NCBI RefSeq assembly: GCF_000003815.2
Contig: NC_049984.1
Coordinates: 27,580,316 to 27,644,315 of the forward strand
DNA: 64,000 nucleotides
DNA from: Branchiostoma floridae
Lineage: Eukaryota; Chordata; Leptocardii; Amphioxiformes; Branchiostomatidae
Direction: 5' to 3'
Below the pieces are notes generated by a model. It was not told where the DNA came from. It did not search any database and saw only the letters and a program-made list of their open reading frames with translations. The stretch's first letter is position 1. Each line of letters begins with the position of its first letter. The position numbers and the translations under genes were made by a program. Positions 22,724 to 32,800 of the stretch are shown one piece after another.

Positions 22724-22873
22724 AAAACTTGCACAAGTGTCCATATGCACATCTCTGCAGCCTGCCCGATAACAACGTTATGAATTTTTCCAAAACCGAA
22801 ACAACCCTAGACAAGCTTATCAGCATGAGAGCCAGTCTATACATCAAGGCTGGTCCTTGCACATATAAACGGT

Positions 22874-23041
22874 TATGACCCAGCATGGTTTGCTATTATT
22901 GCCGACGAAGCAACGGATGGTTCGTGCAACCAACAACTCAACATAAGTGTTCATTATGTGGACTATAACTAAGGTTCACGAAGAAAGCCTCGAGCAGTAT
23001 CAGCTACCCACCACAAACGCCGTAATGTGTCGCAACTTGTG
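22874..23041 (+). pseudogene. hAT transposase fragment (DUF4371-like)
   Basis: The first frame reads DPAWFAIIADEATDGSCNQQ then LNISVHYVD and hits a stop. A shifted frame continues with VHEESLEQYQLPTTNA. F-x-x-x-ADEATD-x-S-x-x-x-Q-L-x-(I/V)-x-x-(R/H)YVD is the first catalytic block of DUF4371/ZMYM-type hAT transposases; the D of ADEATD is the first DDE residue. Only about 55 codons survive and one frameshift is present. Confidence 0.65.
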
Positions 23042-24042
23042 ACCGCACCACACATTCTGCCATGAGTGTGGCGGATTGTTGTCGAACAGAACTGAGAGGT
23101 AATAACTGTAGAATATTAAGCAGCCGACTGAGCCAGGGTCCGCGAAAGGGGTGGTCGTCTATCGCCCTACCTGTACCTCCAGCTGGACAACTTGTATCAA
23201 GAAAACAAAAACTATTTCATGTACTGTTGTTTGGGGAGCAGAACCGCGTTGCACACAGTCTTGGCCCGGTCCTAGTAAACTTTTGTAGACAGGTTGTATT
23301 CATGTTTAGGTAGCGTTTGTGTGTGATTTAGATTATGTGTTAGTATTGAAATTGTGGTTTTAAAGATATAGAATGGATGACAGAGGTAGATAGGAAGGAT
23401 CTTTGAACCAGTACTGAAGGATAGGCCCGAGCGGAGCACTGTTGATCGCGGTCGCCCCGGGTAACGCGAGTGACGTTTTATTAGCCCTTGCTATTGCGGC
23501 ACGACGCCGGTACTACATCCTAGTGCAAGGGCAGATAGTAAATTTTCTGGGTACTTTCTTCCACGTGATCTGGTTCGCTCACCCTTTCGAGTTAGATGAG
23601 ATAGCAAACAGGTTGGCCGAGAGGGGAACGTATTGTTTAAAATATATCTTGCGAAGGTCAGAGACGCCCCAGTCACGTGGTCGTTCGGTATTGGGTCATT
23701 GTCACTCCTACTGAGACAGTTGCCCTTGCTGATATACACCAGTCCGGGGGACCACAACCAAAGCGACTACTATAGTAGGGGATAGACGGCGGAAAGTAAA
23801 GTAGAACTTCACGTGGGTGTATGGACATAAACGGAAATATGGCGGTCGGTCTTGGGAACGCCAGGGCCAAGCTAGAAGGAATAAGGGAGAAGATGAGGTC
23901 GCAGATAGGCGCGGAGGGGGAGACCCCAAGAGTAGGCCCGGGGTTGTTCACGACGAGTACATGGAACTGCCCGACGTGTCCGGGAGAAGACCCCGAGTAA
24001 GGGACCCTCTATACACTCCAGATATGGGACCCCTGCCACCAT
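23042..24042. other. GC-richer spacer, no gene assigned
   Basis: The stretch has higher CG content than its neighbours and several open frames on both strands, which probably reflect low stop-codon density. Arg/Gly-rich plus-strand sequence (23816-24000) runs into the Gag-like frame downstream and may be its N-terminal part, but no motif supports this. Confidence 0.3.
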
Positions 24043-24420
24043 ATGGATTCATTCCGCGTACCCCATCTAACTCCACTCCGCATACGTCGGTCTAGAACTC
24101 CATCTCCGCCCCGGAACCGTTGTTCCACATCTTGCCTGTCGAATGGACAGCCCACAATAGTTGTACACACTGATCGGAAACTTCCAAAGTTCTCGGGGGG
24201 CGACGCATCACTTTCGTTCGAAGACTGGCTAGATGAGGTAGAGGGGGCCTTGAACACATGGGGGGATGTACTCCCGAACAGCCTGATCTGGACGAATTCA
24301 GATAGGGAAGAGAAACAGGAGGTTAACGTTCTGGAACCACGGGACCGGGGGATCCCCAGAAAATCTTAGACACGCTGAAGAGGGCATTTAAAGACTACCG
24401 CCAGCTTGCTAATTCTTAGT
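24043..24420 (+). pseudogene. Gag-like fragment of a Ty3/gypsy-type retroelement
   Basis: The frame contains PTIVVHTDRKLPKFSGGDAS and FEDWLDEVEGALNTW. A shifted frame adds PRKILDTLKRAFKDYRQLA. (D/E)RK-x-x-KFSG followed by a (V/L)-x-x-(F/W)-(L/I)-(D/E)-x-x-x-x-(A/L) helix and later IL-x-x-L-x-x-x-F-x-D is the typical start of a metazoan gypsy-like Gag. No zinc knuckle, protease or polymerase follows. A second relative, inverted, is at 58.55-58.95 kb. Confidence 0.55.
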
Positions 24421-25160
24421 AGCACATTCCTTGCCAATTTCGTAGCATTCTATCATCTCACTCTAACGATACATTTTGACATTTACAGATGATGTGCCGT
24501 AACACCTGGAAAGACATAGCACCTGGGAAATTAGTCAAGGGAGTAAGGCAGGACGCATGGCTGATCAAACATTGTCCGCCAGGTACTCGGTGATCTCCCC
24601 GCAGTGCAGGACAGTCTGGAGACAAGACAGAGTTTAGCATACTCGTTTAGGAGGAACGGTCAGATTAAGCGCTACCGAGAAGAGAGGAAAAGTTGCATTG
24701 TTCAAGTTCAAGTTGATAAATCTATATATCCTGTCACATAATCGATTAACTTCGGTCAAACTTGTTGCAAATGTCTTGATCGCTGGCCGATTTTAAAATC
24801 GGTAGGGGGTCGCGTGTACTTTTCGACTCAGTCAAAGTTGACCCGGTCACATTGACCGAGGCTTGGACGAAATATAGTCGTTGTCTTACATTTAAAATGT
24901 TCGCTATGTGTCAGCAGGTCCCTAGCGAGCTAGGCCCGCTCATAGTAATATAGCCGTCTCCGATATTTAGAATTTGTGCAACATTTCAGATTACTGGTTG
25001 CTTGCAGTAAGAGTGTTGAGTGATGTCCTGTTCAGTTGTAGAATAAACTTAGCATCAGTTAGCATACATAGTTGACTGTATTTATCATTCCTGCCTGCAA
25101 TGCTTTTAAGTTGTGGTTTTATGTCTGATGTTGTTTTACCTGAATCATATTCACTGCAGG
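24421..25160. other. spacer, no gene supported
   Basis: I see no domain or strong repeat. The last 20 bases form a plausible acceptor (TTCACTGCAG) for the BEN-domain segment that follows. Confidence 0.35.
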
Positions 25161-25396
25161 GACCCAGCCCAGGAGACAGAGAGCTGTATCCTGGAACAGC
25201 TGTGTTCATCAGCAACGCTGACCTGCTGGTTCTGGTCAACAGGGACAGCCACAATGGAAGGAAGCTCACCCATCTATTGTTGGACTTCTTCCACCAATAG
25301 ATTGTGCTAACAAACTACACAGCATTCACAAGCAAGGGGGCACGGGACGGCAAGATGCAGCTAAACAAGAACGTGCTGGACGCTATAGAAATTATG
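25161..25396 (+). pseudogene. BEN-domain exon with one in-frame stop
   Basis: After the acceptor the frame reads LYPGTAVFISNADLLVLVNR, GRKLTHLLLDFFHQ, a TAG stop at 25299-25301, then LTNYTAFTSKGARDGKMQLN and KNVLDAIEI. The order V-x-I-x-x-x-x-(L)-x-x-L, R-K-L-x-x-x-LL-x-x-F, then (G)-x-x-x-x-x-x-x-x-LN/D-x-x-x-x-x-A-I fits a BEN domain, a helical DNA-binding fold found in chromatin proteins and some transposon and viral proteins. Only one base change separates the stop from a sense codon. It lies 230 bp outside the left end of the large inverted repeat. Domain assignment is by pattern only. Confidence 0.5.
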
Positions 25397-26199
25397 TATC
25401 TAATACATTGTGTCATGCAGGTTCTAGGTATAGTGTGCTATATCATACTTGAATGTATTTGTCAGGATGTGAGAATTAGACCATGGAAACTTCTCAGTGT
25501 TGTGTTGGCATTACAAACACAACCATTCTGAGGCCAATAGTCAAGAGGACACATTTTAAATCCCTATCAATATTAAAAAAAAAAAAGGCTACCATTGCTA
25601 CCAGTTGAGCAGCCGATACGATACAGCTGTCAGAAACCTTTAGAGCGATTGCTCTTGCTTAGCGTTTGCACAATGCAACAAAATGACTGGGAAAACGCTC
25701 TGTGGCACCATACATAAAGATCTAACCATACTAAATCTCAACCCAGGCAACTGCAGAGCTCAGTGCTTTAATTAAATGATGATGGAAATATGACAGGAGT
25801 CGAGAATGGTTGCATAACGATGCTAAATTTTACCTTCCCAGCGTTCTGAAGGACTATCTGTACACCTTCAGTGCGGCCCTCTCTGCAGAGGCAGGCTACA
25901 CAGATAAAGCCAGCCTCGCCACAGTGGAGCCTCAAAAAGAGTCGCAAGGGATGTGAGGCTTCTACTGGTCTTCATCCTTAACGAGGAGAAGATGGGTGCC
26001 TTGATGGCCATGAATTTGAAAACGGGAGAATTGAGATATTTCTACTCAAGCAGGAACAATCACATTTTTCTAGAGAAGCCAATGTAAGTGGAAAACGAAA
26101 ACGGGATCGAACGCGAATATGTTGGAACGTTGGAATACGGTTTTCTGGAATACGCAAAACAGTAGAGAACCAACTCTAATTTTGTAGTGCGCAAGGTTA

Positions 26200-27180
26200 C
26201 AAATGCAACATTCTACGTCAGTAAGTTATAGAACACCCGATAGGCGCTTCAGACTTTCTTTGCCAGACTATATTATCAACAACAAAGCCATCGTCTCCCT
26301 GCTAACCGGACCTCACGGCACCTATACGGACAACTTGTGCTTCTTACGTTGTCTCGCCCTGCACAAAGGAGAGGAAAAACTAAGCCTGGATAAGACCGCC
26401 AAATACCTGCTCGAGAGGTACCTATGGCATGTCAGGAAGACACGGGATGAGTTCAAAGGGGTGACGCTGAATCAACTTCGCGATATAGAATAACTCTTTG
26501 GCGTCAATGTACACCTGTATCGCCTACACCAAGATGATGAAGATCAAAGTACATTTGCAGAACTGATCAGACGCCCCTTGGCAATACACGGAGACGCCAT
26601 GTATCTAAATTTGTATGAAGAACACTTAAGCTACTTCACCGAGTTTTAAAAATACGCAAATTCCTTGTCCTGTTGCAAGTGTGGTCAGAAGTTCACACAC
26701 ACGGGTATCTAAACAGACACGAGGGAACATGCACCGTAACTACAAAATACGTGTATCCAGGTGGGGCGTGAAGCGTACAATCTTCGAAAAGTTACAAGAC
26801 GAAGGAATCCTGATACAAGAGAAAGATTGTTACTATCCATACAGGCCAATGTATGATATAGAATGCTTATTAAAATCGATCTCGGGTCAACAAACACCGA
26901 AAATGACATGGGAGGCCGTTCACGAGCTCCTCAGCGTCTGCAAATGTTCAAACGTTCCAGGATTCACGGAACCAAAGTGCTTCATCTCAGAGGGGGATCC
27001 GGCCACTTTCGTCGAAACATTCTTGTCGTATCTGGAACAAGTCAGGTTCGCGGCATACGAGAAACTGAGAGACAAGTTCGAGTGGGTATTTGAAACCATG
27101 ACAAACAAAAGACAACAAGACATTGCAAGAATAGAGGAAGACGAGGCCAACAAACAAAACATGCTATTGTACCACGTATA
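26200..27180 (+). pseudogene. N-terminal remnant of a Polinton/adintovirus-like family B DNA polymerase (left copy)
   Basis: Successive frames carry DNLCFLRCLALHKGEEKLSL, LERYLWHVRKTRDEFKGVTL, a zinc-knuckle-like CCKCGQKF, the exonuclease-I-like YPYRPMYDIECLL, and HELLSVCKCSNVPGFTEPKC with a following FLSYLEQVRFAAYEKL. This is the order seen upstream of the polymerase core in protein-primed PolB of Polinton/Maverick elements and related viruses. Stops at 26491 and about 26647 and frame changes near 26700 and 26770 kill it. It ends before exonuclease II and all polymerase motifs. The stop at 26491 is shared with the right-arm copy, so inactivation preceded the duplication. Confidence 0.65.
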
Positions 27181-27564
27181 TTGCTTGAAATCTTGGTACC
27201 TAACAAAATCTCATTCTTGTGTAGCGATGTTATTTTACAATGATTATTTAATAGGAAAAGAAAAAAAGTCAGAACACAATGCTACAAACATTCAAAAATA
27301 TACTTTTCAAAATTGGATGTTAATTTTTCGGGCTGTTGAACATGGACAAAAAGAGGTCAGGGTCAGCGGTGCGCTGCATACCCTGAAATGAGTATGTACA
27401 GACCCAACTAGGGTGGGGAAATCTCAACTTTAAGGGAAGGTCTGGAGTACCGTGGAGCCCCGTTACGCTGAAACGGCATCTTGTTTTAAATTCAATGAAT
27501 ACATAAATGAAGTGTTCTCTGGAAATAGGCTTCTGGAACATTTAAGGCGGAATCACCACTCCAG
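27181..27564 (+). other. end of polymerase remnant and a segment deleted relative to the right arm
   Basis: Weak reading continues past the polymerase piece, then becomes non-coding. At about 27474 the left arm jumps from ACGGCATC to TTGTTTTAAATTC, omitting about 165 bp that the right arm keeps (51290-51460), including its reading frame beginning ASRNIHSVFFLPISEVAGAF. Confidence 0.5.
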
Positions 27565-27825
27565 ATGTTAGGACAGGGTTGGTGTTACTACTGTCTAACC
27601 CATATTTACTTGATATCCCAGACCCTGATCAGACTACAATGCAGAAAAACTGGCTACTGCCAGCGAGGCGTACGAGGAAGAAAACAAGCGGAGAACAACA
27701 ATATTGGCAGTAGTTTACCGGGATCATCTCTAGGTCGGGCTGAGGCAAAGTACCATCAGGAACAAGAGCAAAAGGAACTTAACATTATTTGTGGCCTTGA
27801 CATCCAGCAAACCCATCTAACTTAG
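27565..27825 (+). other. 86-codon frame conserved between arms (unassigned)
   Basis: This frame has an intact counterpart of the same length at 50935-51195 on the minus strand, with only two residue differences (YLIS/YFIS and KTG/KSG). An overlapping frame also looks coding (DPDQTTMQK, ARRTRKKTSGEQQYWQ), so the true frame is unclear. Conservation here simply reflects the recent duplication of DNA. I do not claim a gene. Confidence 0.3.
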
Positions 27826-29293
27826 CTGAACAAGCCCCTACTGAGCCAGAGGCACAGTCCCCGAAGTCTGGGCTTCCAAGAGGCTTGACAGCTGTAATAC
27901 TTTAAGACCTGACTAACAGAACCCGAATAAGCTGGATGTCCTGCCATTGCCAATAGTTTTGCTCTGTCACCTGTATATATTTGGAGTTAGACGTGTATGA
28001 AAGATAACATTGCAACAGCTACTGTAGTTCCCATCAAGGGGCTGGTTGTTTTTTCTCAGCATCCTGCAATAGGTATAAGATGATTCCACACTTGATGCTG
28101 AACACTTCAAAGATCACTAGACTTGTGGCATCTTGTACACCTCTGGGTTGACCTGTGGGACAGAAATGTTCATATTATTGCACATTTAACATCAGCATAC
28201 GAGACTATGAATAAATATAAGCTTAAAACGCTATACTCATTTTCTCTGAGACAATTGTGACTGAGCATGATATATGCACATACATCATACATACCCTCAC
28301 TCTACCCGTTTTAATTCTACAGAGTACAAACTAGCGTAGTTCCCATTACAACATCGAGTTTAAAAAAAAAAATTAACCTGCATAACGCACAGTGCATCTC
28401 AAAATCAAACTGAGGGCATTACAAATTGGGAAGCACTTTAACCGTTTTAAATTAAAATGCCATGTCAAGAACTTTCACTGATCAAGACTGTTTGCATAAC
28501 CCAGTGAAATTCAGTGAAATTTATATTATACAAAGAACCCGTATGACCTGACCACGCCACCCCGGTCCTTTGTTCTGTAGCTACAGGACTCGGTAACAGA
28601 AACGGACCTTCACACACAAAAACATCACTGAAACATCGTCCTCAACCTCTGGATAAAAAAAAAAAAACGAGGTTGTGTGTTTAAAATACGCCGGCATCGT
28701 CGAGTTTTTCAGTCAAATTTTATCATTTCCCTGAGTTGTCAACGCCAGAATGCTCCCCAAAAAAGGCGACATGACCCTCACCAAAAAAGTTTTCCTAACC
28801 GGTAATATTTTTTTTTCAGTTTCAAATTGCAATGTACTAACTAACCACTGAAACAGCTATACTATAAGATGACAAGAAAGATTTCTGAGGCACACAGAAG
28901 TAAAATAAGAAGACAAAATTTGTTGTCCACCCTCACCTCACAATGGCCGCCCTGCACTGAGTGGATTCCGCACAAAACAGAAGCAGTTCTTTTGTATCAG
29001 TGCGCGTAAACATCTGGAATGCTGCTGGACTTTAAATGGAAGACTTACATTCAGTTTACTCGTCAAAAAATACCAAAAGAATAACTAATAGTCTAGAGCA
29101 AACAAAAGCAGCAAATGAAACCACATATCAATTGCACTTTCCATTTTTGGCTGCACTATTTTATGGCAGCGCTTGTGTACCTTTTGTCTGGGGAGGGTAT
29201 TCGGTGGTGGCTGGATGATGACGTGTACAGCCCACCGAGGGTTACTTAGGGGTTTTTCGAAGTACCGCTCTTTAAAAAAACTCGATACACGTA
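27826..29293. other. duplicated non-coding DNA
   Basis: Collinear with 50930-49470 in reverse orientation. Contains short A runs (28358-28372, 28657-28669) and no supported gene. Confidence 0.5.
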
Positions 29294-29395
29294 AGGCCAT
29301 GTTGATTTGATTATATGGATGCCATCCATGGAACGCCGAAGCTGATGCGAGGGCGCGAATAAAGACAAAGTTTGGCCAAAAAAGTTGCCTTCAGT
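29294..29395 (+). repeat. dispersed repeat family R1, copy 1
   Basis: GGCCATGTTGATTTGATTAT, then ATGGATGCCATCC, CTGATGCGAGGGCGCGAATA and TTTGGCCAAAAAA. Related copies in the same orientation begin at 39503 and 41251, and the right-arm partner of this copy lies at 49375-49470 (minus). The two plus-strand copies at 39.5 and 41.25 kb flank a block missing from the right arm, which suggests the repeat is a terminal sequence of a transposon. Confidence 0.7.
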
Positions 29396-29813
29396 ATGAA
29401 TCTAAGTGGCCAGTGTATCAATCTAAGGTTGAACAAGATTAAACACACATATTATTTCTATTATTATTACATGATTATGATATTTTTATCATATATAACA
29501 ACTAGAAAGGCCGACATTTGCTTGAGAGCAAATACAGCATATTTCAGCCATACCCGTTCCCATGCAAAATTGAACTGTTCCAAATCACTCCTGCGCAAAA
29601 ATTGAACATTCTAACAGTAACTTCTCGAAATGAACTACTACCAAGGCCGACATCAAGGATCAAAAAGGATTGACATGAATGAAATTAAAGCCATCATATA
29701 GAAGTCAAACGAGTGACATTTGGTATAACATCTACACAAATCACAGTCCAAAGGATGAATTAATATTAATATTAACAAAATTATAAATTAAAAAACAGAA
29801 AGAAACAAACATG

Positions 29814-29884
29814 CCGATAACGGGGATCGACCCCGCGTCGGCGGATTACAAATCGAACGTGCAAACCACAACACCAAAAGCTCT
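29814..29884 (-). tRNA. tRNA-like relic with TGT anticodon, probably SINE-derived
   Basis: The minus strand has an A-box-like TGGTGTTGTGGTTTG, an anticodon-loop-like TTTGTAA (TGT, Thr) and a B-box-like GGGTCGATCCC with a T stem. The acceptor and anticodon stems pair poorly. I read it as a degraded tRNA-derived sequence inside the left-arm-only block. Confidence 0.4.
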
Positions 29885-31122
29885 AGAGCAACTGACGTGG
29901 TCAGTTTGGCAGCGCTTAAACCCCACTGTTACACAATAAGCAGCATAATATATTTGACCCCCCCCCCCCCCCTCCCCACAGAAAAATACTAGTATGTGGA
30001 CGTCGTCACGATCAAAATAAAGATAACTAGTTACCGTCAAAAAACAGAAATGATGCAGAAAACACCATGACATCTCGTGTGGAAGTATCTTTTGCCCTTT
30101 CCCAAGGAAAACTGATTTCGCCTACTAACGTTATCAGTTCATGCATGTTTTTGACAACAAACGGAGATACACAACGACGGCAGTGGCTTGTCAGCACTTG
30201 CCTGCGGTACCAGCGTTCCACAGTTCTCATATAACGTTGTTTTGACGAATTTCACAAACGAAAACACCTTTCAATGTACATTAACAACGGAGTGAACAAT
30301 GTAAGGCTAGCCATTTCTCACCTAAAGATGTTCTGCTACCGATGACAACCGAAACTGGGTAGAAGCTGACGTAAAATGCGCGGAAAAACTGCAGACTAAA
30401 TGCAGTTGCTGCGGGAGTCTGTGACGTAAATGTAAAATCAAAAATGAACGAGTCCGGTGGAATCTTCAAGAAGGTCTGCATAAAAATCTCAAACCTAAAA
30501 GTTTCTTTCCGTATATATATATTGTGTATATTTGTAATTGCTGTTTTCAAAATAATGGTCACATATTATATTCCTATTTTCTTTGCAGTAACCTTTTATG
30601 GAGTAACATAAATTACAAAATCCTCTCAAATATGAATGGTTCCGTCTACATATAAACATGACAATCAAATGTTGCGTCATTGCCGACGAAGTGTTCCTTT
30701 CTCTTCGCTGATTGGCTGGCGGCACAATTCAATTAATTAGCAGACTGACACCTGTCACCTGTCGCCCAGGGTGGGAGTTGTTGCTTTGTTTGCCATATAT
30801 GGAACGCACTAAACGTCGAGAATGGCCAAAACACCTCCCGTAAAACCCCGAAATGGGTCATTTTGAAGTGATATACGCCAAAAATGAAAATTGGGTTCTT
30901 TAAATAAATACTCCATGCACGCCTGTACCAAACTTTTAGGTATTGGTCCACTCCACCATATGCATTGTGCAAAATTTCAGGTCATTCGGTCCAGGAACGA
31001 CGGAGATGATTCGCTTTGAAAATTTGACAGGAGAAAGAAAGAAAGAAGAAGAAACACAAGTTAGGAATGTTTGTAAGCATAAGTCCGTGAGATTTCTGAA
31101 ACAAAAGCAATTCCGTGATAAA

Positions 31123-31183
31123 CGGAACCTTCTAAAAACGTACGGAGCTAACCGTTAGCTCCGTACGTTTTTAGAAGGTTCCG
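31123..31183. repeat. perfect 30-bp palindrome with 1-nt spacer
   Basis: Bases 31123-31152 are the exact reverse complement of 31154-31183, with a single C between them. Each arm contains CTAAAAACGTACGGAGCTAA. It lies 25 bp left of the fold-back element and inside the left-arm-only block, so it has no counterpart in the right arm. Confidence 0.92.
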
Positions 31184-31208
31184 AGTGCAGCGAAAATACC
31201 ATCGATAG

Positions 31209-31865
31209 CGATTCAACTTCGGATGGCAAACCGGACAAAAGTTATAAGTACTGTTGAAGTCATTAACGTTAAAGTTTGTTTTTATTTGCCTTTGACGGTT
31301 TGACCTGAAATACTGTTACGCTAAACTCCTGCAGAGAAGTTAAGTGACCGCTGTGATTATTACAGAAATGCCCCTAAAAACTGATACAATAAGCCTTCTG
31401 AATAGCCTAAAGTGCAAGAGTTTCAGGCGGGCTTCGCCCCCCTGGGACCCCCAACGGGGCTCTGCCCCTGGACCCTGCCGGGCCGGGGCCTTCGGCGTTC
31501 TTCGGCGGCCCCCGAAAAAAATTCTGGCGGGAACACTGCAGTATATACCAGTGTTCTCGCCAGAAATTTTTCACAGCGTCGGGGCAGGGGTCCGGGGGCC
31601 GCCGAAGGCCCTCGGCGGGGTCCAGGGGCAGCCCGCCTGAAGCTCTTGCATTTTAGGCTATTGAGAAGGCTTATTTTATCACTTTTTAGGGCCATATCTA
31701 CGATCATCGTAGCAGTCACTTAACTTTTCTTCAGCAGTTTGACGTAACAATATTTCGGATAAAAGCGTCAAAGACAACTAAAAACTCATAAACAACAAAC
31801 TTTACTCAGCTCAACAGTACTTGATATATAAAATATTGTCCGAGTTGCCATCCGAAGTTGAAGTG
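31209..31865. mobile_element. fold-back (long inverted repeat) element with GC-rich core
   Basis: Outer arms 31212-31238 and 31836-31862 match with 2 differences in 27. Inner arms 31392-31433 and 31630-31671 match with 3 in 42. The centre GAACACTG/CAGTGTTC lies at 31531-31556. The core (about 31430-31640) is very GC-rich, with CTGGGACCCCC/GGGGTCCAGG-type runs, in otherwise AT-rich DNA. Reading frames on both strands start alike (SLLNSLKCKSFRRA) only because the DNA is palindromic. No transposase is present, so this is a non-autonomous fold-back or MITE-like unit. Confidence 0.85.
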
Positions 31866-32368
31866 CTTACTAAGTTAGAGCGCTAGTAACGTTATATTCG
31901 CAGCGTTGTTAGCCACCGTGCGACTTATGTAATGTTGACGGTTTGATATCCCTGCGTCGCCGCCTCGCCGTCAGACGATATTCCCACGGACATGTTTCAA
32001 GAAAAATATCGGGCAAAAACCGCTGTTTCGCGTCAGATTCTATTCTTTAAAACATGTGGGACTCAGTGTTACAGTCTAATAAATATTTTGTAGAAGCACC
32101 GCTGTGGGAAACAAAGTCCAAGGAATGTATTCACGAAGCATGAATTTCGCTGTACGGCACCATGACTGTTTGAAACTCTAATCAACATCCGCGTTTGATT
32201 GATAGCCGGCGGCCCTTTGACAAAGTCGGCGAAGGATCCCACTAACACTGCCGACACTGCCCTGGCGGTTTGTGGGCGGGGTCACTTTGCGAGGCTTGCC
32301 TGACGCCCGGGTTTTACATACAAACTTACGATGGTTTGTAACTTACGTTGCCGAGCAAAAGAGCTTCA

Positions 32369-32800
32369 AATTTAGAACAGGAATTTTGGGAACGCGACCC
32401 GCTATTGTTCCAAAATTATGTCGGAAGGAATTGATTCTATTTCCCGCGCTGAAATAAAAATTACGCAACTACTAGTAACTGCCTGTTGGTCAACCCCGAT
32501 CCCCAAATACGGGACATTCCCCGGGAACTGGCTGTTCCGGGGAGGGATCCCACCCCACTGATAACTCGCGGCAAGGCACACTCGCTACACTTTTTACATT
32601 TTTTGGCGCGAAAGCAGGGCGGCACACGCAAAATTTAGAACAGGAAATTTGGGAACGCGACCCGTTCTTGCTCTAGAAATGTGTCAGAAAGAATTGATTG
32701 TATTTTCCTCACAGAAAAAGAAATGACGCAACTACTAGTAAGAGCCTTTGTTTACATCAACCACGCTCCCCAAATAAGGAGTTCCGTAACGGAATCGTGG
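32369..32800. repeat. two diverged direct copies of a ~165-bp sequence
   Basis: Copy A (32369-32534) and copy B (32633-32800) share TTTAGAACAGGAA, TTGGGAACGCGACCCG, GAATTGATT and ACGCAACTACTAGTAA in the same order. The spacing is about 264 bp. It lies within the left-arm-only block. Confidence 0.8.

Noticed and set aside
29814-29884. Functional tRNA-Thr gene
   Set aside because: Acceptor and anticodon stems do not pair; only the boxes and part of the T arm survive.
31344-31723. Pro/Arg/Gly-rich proteins on both strands near 31.5 kb
   Set aside because: Both arise from the GC-rich core of a palindromic element; mirrored frames are expected there.
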